A stretch of DNA of 6,268 nt from Neisseriaceae bacterium (GTDB lineage: Bacteria; Pseudomonadota; Gammaproteobacteria; Burkholderiales; Neisseriaceae), in NCBI GenBank assembly GCA_030151665.1, contig JASLDB010000143.1:1-6268 (forward strand), in the 5' to 3' direction. The translations under genes were made by a program, and so were the position numbers. Numbering within the stretch: position 1 is the first letter of the stretch; the number at the start of each line of letters is the position of its first letter. A model generated the notes under the pieces. It saw nothing but the letters and a program-made list of their open reading frames with translations, was not told where the DNA came from and ran no database searches. Positions 1 through 6,067 of this stretch are shown piece after piece.

Positions 1-376
1 ATTTCTATGACATGATATTGTTTTTGTTGCAATGTCTTTGTGTGGCAAAAAAAAAACAGTAAAAAAGATTATTTTCCACGCGTATTTACATGACTATTAT
101 TCGCATTAACGGTATATTAAGGCGCTTTGAGCAATTCATGCACATGAATTGCTGGGCAGAATCTACGCTTGTAAATATTCACATTGAATTTGCAGAAAAG
201 CTTTTGTGAATGCTTGCTATGATGATATAGTCATATCTGTGTGTTGTGTGAATTAAGTTGTTAATATTCATATAAATAATGACTATTTATTTATTGAATA
301 ATTAACAAGGGAGTATTTTGTTAATGCTTTTGCAATATCTAACACTCAAGAGAAATTTGGGTATTGAAAATATAAG
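1..376. other. AT-rich non-coding leader upstream of the RpiR-family gene
   Basis: No convincing gene lies here. The first 15 to 60 bases could be the tail of an upstream + strand gene, because open frames run into stops at 13-15 and about 60-62, but there is too little sequence to tell. A run of ten A residues sits near 47-56. The stretch holds a perfect palindrome (130-153), a HindIII-like 10-base palindrome AAAAGCTTTT (196-205), and three copies of the heptamer TGTGAAT or its complement (177-183, 205-211, 247-253). The length and density of symmetric sequence suggest a regulatory region rather than empty spacer, but no specific regulator can be named. Confidence 0.6.
130..153. repeat. Perfect 11+11 base inverted repeat with 2-base spacer
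   Basis: The arms AGCAATTCATG and CATGAATTGCT are exact reverse complements separated by CA. No T-run follows on either strand, so it does not look like an intrinsic terminator. It lies about 220 bases upstream of the -35 box of the RpiR-family gene. An operator for a dimeric regulator, possibly the RpiR protein itself or the regulator of an upstream gene, is a reasonable inference. An RNA hairpin at the 3' end of an upstream transcript is the alternative. Confidence 0.6.
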
Positions 377-404
377 TTGACAAAGTAAAATTAAAAACTA
401 AAAT
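377..404 (+). promoter_or_regulatory. Sigma70-type promoter for the RpiR-family gene
   Basis: A perfect -35 TTGACA (377-382) is followed by a 16-base spacer and the -10 TAAAAT (399-404). Transcription would start near 411, giving a leader of about 25 bases before the ATG at 437. The ribosome site AAGAGG (421-426) lies 10 bases before the start codon. The near-consensus match suggests strong basal activity, so any control would probably be by repression. Confidence 0.7.
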
Positions 405-436
405 GTTATAAAACTAACATAAGAGGTCTGTGCTAA

Positions 437-1282
437 ATGGCTAAAAACCCAATTGTTGAAATTATTGAAAGCGAATACGCAGGAATGACGCCAACCTTTA
501 AAAAGATTGCGACATATATCCTTGCTAATATTGACTATTTACCGTATGAAACGGCAGAAACCATTAGCCAAAAAGTGGCCGTGAGTGGTGTGACTGTGGG
601 TCGTTTCTTTCGAGGTTTGGGTTATAAGAACATCGAAGAAATCAAAGCAGTATTGCGTGACAGTGAAGTGAAGCCATGGCTGGTGACAGATCGCTTTGAA
701 GCGCATCGCCAGCAAACCCAAAGCATGGAAAGTAAATTGCAAATGGAAGTTGAAGCCATTCAATATGCTCATGCCTTGAGCGATACATTGTCATTCAAGC
801 ACATGGTGAAGAAACTGGCTACTGCTGATGCAGTCTATGTTGTGGGTTTACAATCTATTCGTGGCTTGATGAACCACTTTGCATCATTATTGGAATATAT
901 GCGTCCTAATGTGCATTTTGTGGATGGTGCTTCAGGTGCATTTTTAGAAACATTTAACCACGACCATGACAATGCTTATATTTTATTAAGTGACATGCGT
1001 GCCTATGCTAAAAATACGCAAAAACTGTGCCAAGCGGCGATTAACCAAAAAATGAAGTTTGGTTTGATTACTGATGTCTATTGCTCTTGGGCTCGTGATT
1101 TGCAAGGCGATGTATTAATGCTTAAAACAGAAACGGGGCAGTTTTGGGATTCCACTACACCCATGGTGTCGTTGATGAACTTGGTTTTGACCAATGTGGC
1201 ATCTGAATTGGGCGAAAGCATGAAGGAGCGATTGGATAATAACCGCAAATTACAAGCTTTCTTTGGCCAGTTCGATATTTAA
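437..1282 (+). CDS. RpiR/MurR-family transcriptional regulator
   Basis: This 281-residue protein has the two-part layout of the RpiR family. The N-terminal helix-turn-helix covers about residues 1-77, with recognition region ETISQKVAVSGVTVGRFFRG (41-60) followed by LGY and EEIK. A SIS (sugar isomerase-like) ligand domain covers about 125-260. Family members bind DNA as dimers and sense phosphosugars or other small molecules. Here the SIS motifs are divergent: the usual Gly/Ser-rich loop reads VGLQS (136-140), and the second Ser/Thr loop reads SDMRAYAKNT (185-194). The ligand may therefore not be a classical phosphosugar. The gene comes first in the + strand cassette, ahead of a D-Ala-D-Ala dipeptidase and a DUF819 membrane protein, so it is probably their local regulator. 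The ATG start is backed by AAGAGG (421-426) and by full-length agreement with the family. The family call is firm; the ligand is unknown. Confidence 0.9.
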   Translation: MAKNPIVEIIESEYAGMTPTFKKIATYILANIDYLPYETAETISQKVAVSGVTVGRFFRGLGYKNIEEIKAVLRDSEVKPWLVTDRFEAHRQQTQSMESKLQMEVEAIQYAHALSDTLSFKHMVKKLATADAVYVVGLQSIRGLMNHFASLLEYMRPNVHFVDGASGAFLETFNHDHDNAYILLSDMRAYAKNTQKLCQAAINQKMKFGLITDVYCSWARDLQGDVLMLKTETGQFWDSTTPMVSLMNLVLTNVASELGESMKERLDNNRKLQAFFGQFDI

Positions 1283-1292
1283 AGTTGATAAA

Positions 1293-1321
1293 GGTAACTG
1301 TGGATAGTCACCATGGTTACC
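1293..1321 (+). repeat. Intergenic 11-bp hairpin after the RpiR-family gene
   Basis: The arms GGTAACTGTGG (1293-1303) and CCATGGTTACC (1311-1321) can pair over 11 positions in RNA, with two G-U wobbles, around the 7-base loop ATAGTCA. No U-tract follows, so it is not a typical intrinsic terminator. It begins about 10 bases after the regulator's stop codon. It could stabilise the 3' end of the regulator message or lower readthrough into the dipeptidase gene; both roles are inference. Confidence 0.45.
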
Positions 1322-1414
1322 GGCAGTAAAGCAGTAAAAACACGCTATTGATGATAAATTGATTCGTGTTCGAAAACATTAACAACAAGTGGTTTTTAAA
1401 AGACCAACATAATA

Positions 1415-1430
1415 AATCTTTCAAAAGATT
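1415..1430 (+). repeat. Short inverted repeat just upstream of the dipeptidase start
   Basis: The arms AATCTTT (1415-1421) and AAAGATT (1424-1430) flank CA, 18 bases before the ATG at 1449. It could be a weak operator or a leader hairpin near the ribosome site. It is AT-rich and short, so chance is a real possibility. Confidence 0.3.
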
Positions 1431-1448
1431 AAGAAATAGAAAATACAC

Positions 1449-2159
1449 ATGTTACAACACACACACATCCCCTCTTTTGATGAGCCAAATTGGGTCGACA
1501 TTTTGCAAGGCCGCATCCAAGAAAATCATGATGCCCTTGTTAAAGTAACGGAAAATACCCGTTTGAAATGTCACTCAATGTACCATGACGCTAAAATCGA
1601 TGGTGCTTTGCCCGATATTTGGTTGCGCCAAGGCACAGTTTCTCGTTTAGAAAAAGCCTTGGGCTTTTTGCCAGAACATTTAGGCTTTCGCTTATTAGAT
1701 GGCTGGCGTCCTTATAAGGTCCAAACTGCCTTGCGTGATTTGGTGGGGCAAGAGCTTTTGGCAAGCCACCCTGAATTAAATGCCGTTGAATTAGAGCGAT
1801 TATTAAATCAGTTTGTGGCGCAACCTCGCCAAGATTTGGATTCACCTAGCCCACACTTAACGGGTGGCTCAGTGGATTTGACACTATTTGATATCAGAAC
1901 AGGTGCAACCTTGGATTTGGGGACAGCTTTTGATAGTCCTGAATTGGATTCTTGGACTGCCGCTTTTGAAGATATTAATAAAGATGAAGAAATTCGCCGT
2001 AATCGTCGCTATTTATTCAATGCCATGACTTTGGCAGGATTTACCAATTTACCAACGGAATGGTGGCATTTCGATTTTGGTAATCAGCTGTGGGCTTATT
2101 ATTCTAATGAGCCTTATGCCATTTATTCAGCCACCGAAATTCAAAAAATAAATAATTAA
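1449..2159 (+). CDS. D-alanyl-D-alanine dipeptidase (M15D, VanX/DdpX family)
   Basis: This 236-residue zinc peptidase should split D-Ala-D-Ala into two D-alanines. The family signatures are intact. The substrate-side arginine is in LLDGWRPYKVQ (R87). The zinc ligands H136 and D143 have the required seven-residue step in SPHLTGGSVDLTL. The catalytic glutamate and third zinc ligand are E204 and H207 in EWWHFDFG. The LGTAFD segment (158-162 region) is also typical. The protein has no signal peptide, so it acts in the cytoplasm, as VanX and DdpX do. Length is near that of VanX (about 200) with a modest N-terminal extension. The start at 1449 has only a weak purine-rich ribosome site (AAGAAATAG). 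Without a vanH/vanA-type ligase beside it, a catabolic or cell-wall recycling role fits better than glycopeptide resistance. The neighbouring DUF819 protein may supply its substrate, which is inference. Confidence 0.92.
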   Translation: MLQHTHIPSFDEPNWVDILQGRIQENHDALVKVTENTRLKCHSMYHDAKIDGALPDIWLRQGTVSRLEKALGFLPEHLGFRLLDGWRPYKVQTALRDLVGQELLASHPELNAVELERLLNQFVAQPRQDLDSPSPHLTGGSVDLTLFDIRTGATLDLGTAFDSPELDSWTAAFEDINKDEEIRRNRRYLFNAMTLAGFTNLPTEWWHFDFGNQLWAYYSNEPYAIYSATEIQKINN

Positions 2160-2189
2160 TTAAGCCAGTAGCATTCATTGTAAATAGTA

Positions 2190-2221
2190 TGTGCATAAAA
2201 AAGGCACAAATCATTTATAAT
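2190..2221 (+). promoter_or_regulatory. Candidate internal promoter and operator for the DUF819 gene
   Basis: A perfect -10 TATAAT lies at 2216-2221, about 37 bases before the ATG, but no good -35 is found at 16-18 bases. In its place is an inverted repeat, TGTGC (2190-2194), nine bases, then GCACA (2204-2208), covering the position of a -35 box. A strong -10, a weak -35 and an overlapping symmetric site together suggest a regulated promoter. The regulator is unknown; the RpiR-family protein two genes upstream is one candidate. Confidence 0.45.
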
Positions 2222-2257
2222 CTCACACTTTTTTAGGATGAAAAGAGGAAAACGAAA

Positions 2258-3478
2258 ATGGAAACATGGATTGCAGTCGATAATACCATGGGGCTTTGGG
2301 CCTTTTTATTAGTAGCAGCAACAGCATCAATTGTTATGGAGCAGCGCTACCAATGGGCAGCCAAACTATCAGGCGCGGTCATTGCTTTGATTATTGGCTT
2401 GGCAGCAACCAACTTTGGTATCGTGCCACAAGATGCTCCTGTTTATGATGCTGTTTGGGGATTTATCGTGCCATTGGCGATTCCTTTGTTGTTGTTTCAA
2501 ATTGATATTCATGCCATTTTTAAAGAAAGTAGCCGATTATTGGCAATCTTCTTATTGAGTTCCATTGGTACGGTATTGGGGGTGGTATTGGCATTTTTTG
2601 CATTGAAAAACTACATCCCAGAATTGGACAAAGTCAGCGCCATGGTGGGTGCAACATATACAGGTGGTGGTGTGAACTTTGCTGCCATGGTTGCCAAATA
2701 TGAACCGACTAAAGATATCGTGGCTTCAACCACAGTAGCAGATAATTTGGTGATGTCTGTGTACATCATTATGTTGATTGCCATTGCGAGCATGGGTTTT
2801 TTCCGCAAACATTACAAAACACCACACATTGATGCTTTTGAAAAATCAGTGGCAGAAGGTGGCAATCAAACTGCTTCTGAGAGCTATTGGAAACCGAAAG
2901 CCATTGGCTTAAAAGACATTGCCATTTCGATTGCGGCATCGGCTTTTTTGGTAGCGATTTCATTCAAAACTTCAGCAGTTTTAAAAGGCATGTTTGCACC
3001 AGCAGAAGGCAGTATTATCCAAGAAATTATTTTTGGTTTGTTTACCGATAAGTATTTATTGTTGACCTCTTTTACTTTCTTGGCTTTGTTGGCGTTCAAA
3101 AAACAGTTTGCTAAATTAAATGGTGCACAAGAGTTGGGTACTTATGGTATTTATATTTTCTTCGTGGTAATCGCCATGCCAGCGTCGATTATGATGATTA
3201 TTCAAAATGCACCATTGCTATTCGTGTTTGTGATTATTGTCATGATGATTAACTTATTGTGGACATTGGGCTGGGGCAAAGTTTTCAAATTTGATTTGGA
3301 AGAAATTTTGTTGGCATGTAATGCCAATGTGGGTGGCCCAACAACAGCAGCAGCTTTGGCAATTAGTAAAGGTTGGAAAGCCATGGTCGGTCCAATCTTG
3401 GTGGTGGGTACCGTAGGTTATATTATCGGTAACTACATTGGTACATTATTGTATATTTTCTTATCCAAGTTGATGTAA
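2258..3478 (+). CDS. DUF819-family polytopic inner-membrane protein, possible transporter
   Basis: This 406-residue, very hydrophobic protein has about ten or more predicted membrane segments. A charged cytoplasmic-like linker (about 183-218, FRKHYKTPH to SYWKPK) splits it into two halves. Each half has a glycine-rich motif of the type found in discontinuous transport helices: GATYTGGGVNFAA (131-143) and NANVGGPTTAAALA (355-368). These features match the DUF819 (YjcL-like) family, whose substrate is not established. The paired halves resemble secondary transporters with inverted repeats, so transport is plausible but unproven. The ribosome site AGAGGA (2244-2249) sits 8 bases before the ATG. 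The position just after a D-Ala-D-Ala dipeptidase suggests a peptide or amino-acid substrate. A strong terminator follows 10 bases after the stop. The family call is good; the function is inference. Confidence 0.85.
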   Translation: METWIAVDNTMGLWAFLLVAATASIVMEQRYQWAAKLSGAVIALIIGLAATNFGIVPQDAPVYDAVWGFIVPLAIPLLLFQIDIHAIFKESSRLLAIFLLSSIGTVLGVVLAFFALKNYIPELDKVSAMVGATYTGGGVNFAAMVAKYEPTKDIVASTTVADNLVMSVYIIMLIAIASMGFFRKHYKTPHIDAFEKSVAEGGNQTASESYWKPKAIGLKDIAISIAASAFLVAISFKTSAVLKGMFAPAEGSIIQEIIFGLFTDKYLLLTSFTFLALLAFKKQFAKLNGAQELGTYGIYIFFVVIAMPASIMMIIQNAPLLFVFVIIVMMINLLWTLGWGKVFKFDLEEILLACNANVGGPTTAAALAISKGWKAMVGPILVVGTVGYIIGNYIGTLLYIFLSKLM

Positions 3479-3488
3479 TAGATCTATT

Positions 3489-3521
3489 AAAAAAAGCCTG
3501 CATTGATTGCAGGCTTTTTTT
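3489..3521. terminator. Strong bidirectional intrinsic terminator between convergent units
   Basis: The GC-rich stem GCCTGCA (3496-3502) pairs with TGCAGGC (3508-3514) around TTGAT. It is flanked by seven A on the left and seven T on the right, so each strand reads as a stem followed by a U-tract. It ends the DUF819 transcript on the + strand, and it can also stop transcription of the ferric-reductase operon arriving on the - strand. Confidence 0.92.
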
Positions 3522-3710
3522 ATGGTGATGAAATATACAATTGTGCAATTCTATTTAATTGCATATTTTTGTCGTGGGATTTTAAGCAATAGACAAGACT
3601 GCACCCAAACTCTTTTAGATTAAACGGTTACTAGGCATATTGGGGTTTGGTAGCCATGACTTATGGGTATCATTGTGTGATTCATTATTCTTCCACTTTT
3701 TTAATCAGCG
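3522..3710. other. Convergent intergenic spacer with a weak second hairpin
   Basis: No gene is supported here. An AT-rich hairpin, TGCAATT (3544-3550) with AATTGCA (3557-3563), is followed on the + strand by TATTTTT, and could be a weak backup terminator. The - strand holds a 21-codon open frame starting with ATG at about 3685, but it has no convincing ribosome site or recognisable content. Confidence 0.5.
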
Positions 3711-4382
3711 TCATTGAGATATGGCTATTTTATTTTTAATCAGTTCAGTCATGCGGTATAAGGTTAAAAATAAAATACTGCCATTAATGATAGCGTATAG
3801 AATAATCATCCCCATGAGTTGGCTATCACTGCCAGCAAAAATCCCGTGCAATGTGATGAAAAGGTAGGCAAGAAACGCCATTGGGTGTAAATAACGCCAG
3901 TAAGTCATGCCTAAATGGGATTTGAATGTATAGCTGATAATAATTGCTAAAAAGAGATAAAATGCGATTTGACCAAAGCCAAAGGCCAGTTTGTTTTGGT
4001 GTTCAATGGCAAAGGGAAATAGGATTTGCATTATTTCAAGGTTAATATATTGATCGCCCAATAAAATAATGGCATGGATACTGGCTAAAATTAAGCCTAA
4101 ATTTGCTAAAAAATCATGTAAGCCCATTATTTTTGGGGTTATGTTGAATTCTTTTGCGGCTCTGGTGGATAAAAGCAAACCAAAAAAAGTACTAACAGAC
4201 AATAAAATATAAGATGCAATACCAAGTGATCGAGATAATAGCCAGTAATGGCTACTGTCACTTAAAAAATTTTGATCTAGGATGCTATTCAATAAAAACT
4301 CAAGGCATAGATTGGCACAATACAGTCCGCAGAATACGGAGATGATAATGAATATGATCGTGTAGAAATTAGATTTAGACAT
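3711..4382 (-). CDS. Ferric-reductase-like transmembrane protein (bis-haem b type)
   Basis: This 223-residue integral membrane protein has about six hydrophobic segments (roughly 7-30, 50-72, 88-108, 135-152, 165-182, 188-208). Two pairs of helix histidines, H89/H103 and H166/H179, are spaced 14 and 13 residues apart, the pattern that holds two stacked b haems in the ferric reductase/NOX/MsrQ group. It lacks the FAD and NAD(P)H domains of full-length reductases, so its electron donor must be another protein or the quinone pool. I chose the ATG at 4382 rather than the upstream in-frame ATG at 4427. The chosen start overlaps the ApbE stop by 8 bases (ATGTCTAA), whereas 4427 would overlap by 53. 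An AGG lies about 10 bases upstream. It is the last gene of the four-gene - strand operon. It probably passes electrons across the inner membrane; the acceptor is unknown. Confidence 0.85.
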   Translation of the reverse strand: MSKSNFYTIIFIIISVFCGLYCANLCLEFLLNSILDQNFLSDSSHYWLLSRSLGIASYILLSVSTFFGLLLSTRAAKEFNITPKIMGLHDFLANLGLILASIHAIILLGDQYINLEIMQILFPFAIEHQNKLAFGFGQIAFYLFLAIIISYTFKSHLGMTYWRYLHPMAFLAYLFITLHGIFAGSDSQLMGMIILYAIINGSILFLTLYRMTELIKNKIAISQ

Positions 4383-5304
4383 TTTCTGATAACCTAGGGA
4401 AATTAGGGGTATGAAAGAAAGAGCCATCTCGTAAAAACCAACAAGCTTCTAAATGTGATGTTAAATTTAGCCATTGTTTAGCTTCTGTGCTGCCTAGAAT
4501 TAATAGTGTTTTACAGACCACTTCTGCCTCTACAATATCATCGGCCAAGATGGTGATACTAAATATGTCACTGCTTGTCGGTTTGGCAGTACGGGGATCA
4601 ATAATATGATTTTGTTGATTACCATTGTATTGCCATTGTCGATAATCGACTCCAGATGTTGCGGCTGCTTTTTTGGGTAGCAAAAAATGGACTTGATTGA
4701 TATTGGCAGCACTGGGTCGTGGGTTCATTAAATCTATCAGCCATGCAGTAGCGCCTTTGGGTGAACCATGGCTAGTGATATCACCGCCAGCGTTGATTAA
4801 TACTGGACCATAAATTTGCAATTGAATGCATACTTGTTGTGCACACCAACCCTTTGCAATCCCACCTAAGTCCAATTTTGCACCGTGTAAATTCACATAA
4901 CGATTTTTTGCCGTGGTTTGAATGTATTGCCAAGGCACAATAAAAGCATTCTCTTGATTCTCTAAGCCATTTTTATCATTGACTTGGTGCTTTATGGCAT
5001 TAAAGTCTTTTGAGTAACCTGTTTGTAAAAGGGCAGGTAAGATCGTGGGTGTAAACAAACCATTGCTTTTTTTCGAAAATCTAAGTGCTTGTTGTAATAT
5101 ATTCCATAAAATGGGACTGACTAAACCATGACCATTTCGATTGAGCTGACTTAATTCACTATTTTCCATAAAACGGCTGCATATGTGCTCACAATACTGA
5201 AAGTAGGATTTCGCACGTTGTAATGCAATCTGGGCAGGCAATGTTTCATTATCCAATAATATTTGGATAGAAGACCCCATGGCATAAAAAGTTGTACTGA
5301 TCAT
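4375..5304 (-). CDS. apbE: FAD:protein FMN transferase (ApbE family), no export signal
   Basis: ApbE enzymes move FMN from FAD to a threonine or serine of a target protein, using Mg2+. The 309 residues carry the family blocks in order: MGSS (9-12), SRFMENSELSQLN (43-55), GLFTPT (82-87), LDLGGIAKG (144-152), NAGGD (171-175), AATSGVDYRQW (214-224) and HIIDPRTAKPT (233-243). The usual metal-binding segment of the form ADALSTA is AEVVCKT here (260-266), so the canonical Asp is Glu and the Thr is Lys. From memory, similar changes occur in ApbE proteins that sit beside ferric-reductase-like genes. There is no signal peptide or lipobox. An in-frame stop at 5311-5313, three codons before the ATG, rules out a longer N-terminus. 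The gene starts 2 bases after the 92-residue gene, with AGG five bases before its ATG. No FMN-acceptor motif was seen in any product of the window, so the target is unknown. Confidence 0.9.
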   Translation of the reverse strand: MISTTFYAMGSSIQILLDNETLPAQIALQRAKSYFQYCEHICSRFMENSELSQLNRNGHGLVSPILWNILQQALRFSKKSNGLFTPTILPALLQTGYSKDFNAIKHQVNDKNGLENQENAFIVPWQYIQTTAKNRYVNLHGAKLDLGGIAKGWCAQQVCIQLQIYGPVLINAGGDITSHGSPKGATAWLIDLMNPRPSAANINQVHFLLPKKAAATSGVDYRQWQYNGNQQNHIIDPRTAKPTSSDIFSITILADDIVEAEVVCKTLLILGSTEAKQWLNLTSHLEACWFLRDGSFFHTPNFPRLSENV

Positions 5305-5306
5305 GG

Positions 5307-5585
5307 CTACCTAGATGACTGTGTACGAATACGGGGTTGTACGTCATATTGACTAACCTCGCGTAGCATATTTTGATGATTAATATTCTGTGAGGAAACC
5401 TCTCTCAAAGAAGGACTGGCATCATTTGTATATTGTTGTTGTGGCTCATCTTCTGTCATTTTCTGTTCTTGCTTATCGAACCACAACCATATCCAGCCCG
5501 ATAGAACACCAACGATAGATAAGCCAATACAAAATAGTTTTAGCCATAATAAATGATGATGGCTTTTTGGTTTCTGATTAGTCAT
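5307..5585 (-). CDS. Unrecognised 92-residue single-pass membrane protein
   Basis: I do not recognise this protein. After a short basic, His-containing N-terminus (KPKSHHH) there is one hydrophobic helix (about 12-36) rich in aromatics, ending GWIWLWF. A polar tail of about 55 residues follows, probably periplasmic. The tail contains an imperfect repeat, LREVSSQN (60-67) and LREVSQYD (74-81). The open frame extends upstream to 5651, but the three adjacent ATG codons at 5591, 5588 and 5585 are far better placed. GGGAG (5593-5597) lies 7 bases before the last of them, which overlaps the PepSY stop by 8 bases (ATGACTAA). The 8-base overlap on one side and 2-base gap on the other argue that it is a real, coupled gene. 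The helix vaguely resembles the first membrane helix of PepSY-TM proteins, a weak likeness only. A small membrane subunit of the redox module is the best guess. Confidence 0.7.
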   Translation of the reverse strand: MTNQKPKSHHHLLWLKLFCIGLSIVGVLSGWIWLWFDKQEQKMTEDEPQQQYTNDASPSLREVSSQNINHQNMLREVSQYDVQPRIRTQSSR

Positions 5586-6033
5586 CATCATGCTCCCGAT
5601 GTTTTCTTTTTGTTTTTTTATGATGCTCGTCATCGTCATCATCGTCTTCATATTGCTTGGCTTGGTTGTAAGCCAGCATGTTTTGATTTGCTATTGTTGG
5701 TTGAGATAACAAAATACCGGTATTGGCATCAACATAAAACGCACCTTTTGAAGTCATAATTTCATAAGCCAATTGACCATCAAACCGCAATAGTTCAGGT
5801 GCTTTTGTATCAATGTTCAGCGTAGGTTCTATTTGTTTGATCTTTGCAATAGCATCATCTGAATTCAGTTTGGTTGTGAGTGTGCTGCTTGACACAGGTA
5901 AAGTTGAGGTTTCGATTTTTTGATTTGCTTTATTTGAGGTATCTGTTTTGATTAGCCATACTGAAATACCGCCAATCAGCATGCAAGCAAAACTACCTAG
6001 AAAGGCCGCAATGATTAAGGTTTTTTTATCCAT
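5578..6033 (-). CDS. Membrane-anchored PepSY-domain protein with Asp/His-rich tail
   Basis: This is a 151-residue protein. An N-terminal membrane helix (about 6-28) is preceded by DKK, so the rest should lie in the periplasm. A Ser/Thr-rich linker follows (30-55), then one PepSY domain (about 56-112) with the typical strands AYEIMTSKGAFYVDANTGILLS. The C-terminus is a charged tail (129-151): Glu plus six Asp, then EHHKK, basic residues and EHDDD. The tail may bind divalent metals. PepSY proteins often accompany ferric-reductase-like and ApbE genes and are commonly controlled by two-component systems, which fits the tandem operator upstream. The start ATG has no clear Shine-Dalgarno sequence; an in-frame TGA four codons upstream excludes a longer form. 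It is the first gene of the operon, and its stop overlaps the next gene. The domain call is good; the exact role is unknown. Confidence 0.85.
   Translation of the reverse strand: MDKKTLIIAAFLGSFACMLIGGISVWLIKTDTSNKANQKIETSTLPVSSSTLTTKLNSDDAIAKIKQIEPTLNIDTKAPELLRFDGQLAYEIMTSKGAFYVDANTGILLSQPTIANQNMLAYNQAKQYEDDDDDDEHHKKTKRKHREHDDD
5593..5597 (-). promoter_or_regulatory. Ribosome binding site that fixes the start of the 92-residue gene
   Basis: GGGAG on the - strand lies inside the last codons of the PepSY gene, 1, 4 and 7 bases before three consecutive ATG codons. The 7-base spacing favours the third ATG (5585). Its position within the upstream reading frame points to translational coupling. 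Confidence 0.65.
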
Positions 6034-6067
6034 TTTATTTTGTCAGGAGTGGTGATTTAGGATATTG

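Noticed and set aside
47..62. Poly-A run near the left edge as a - strand terminator
   Set aside because: No GC-rich stem precedes the T-run on the - strand, so there is nothing to support termination.
1366..1548. 60-codon + strand open frame overlapping the start of the dipeptidase
   Set aside because: It runs out of frame through the well-supported M15D gene, has no family motif and reads as low-information sequence in its upstream part.
1449..2159. Glycopeptide resistance (vanX) interpretation
   Set aside because: The enzyme family fits, but there is no VanH-like dehydrogenase, VanA-like ligase or VanRS pair in the window, so a resistance operon is not supported.
3618..3685. 21-codon - strand open frame after the ferric-reductase-like gene
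   Set aside because: It is short, has no convincing Shine-Dalgarno sequence and no recognisable content.
4383..4427. 15-residue N-terminal extension of the ferric-reductase-like protein from the ATG at 4427
   Set aside because: It would overlap apbE by 53 bases; the ATG at 4382 gives an 8-base overlap of the same form as the PepSY junction.
5586..5651. 22-residue N-terminal extension of the 92-residue protein from the ATG at 5651
   Set aside because: It is the antisense-free shadow of the poly-Asp/His tail codons of the PepSY gene in another frame, and a good ribosome site supports the start at 5585.
5578..6033. Lipoprotein reading of the PepSY N-terminus
   Set aside because: The cysteine at residue 17 is preceded by S-F-A rather than a lipobox, so a membrane anchor is more likely.
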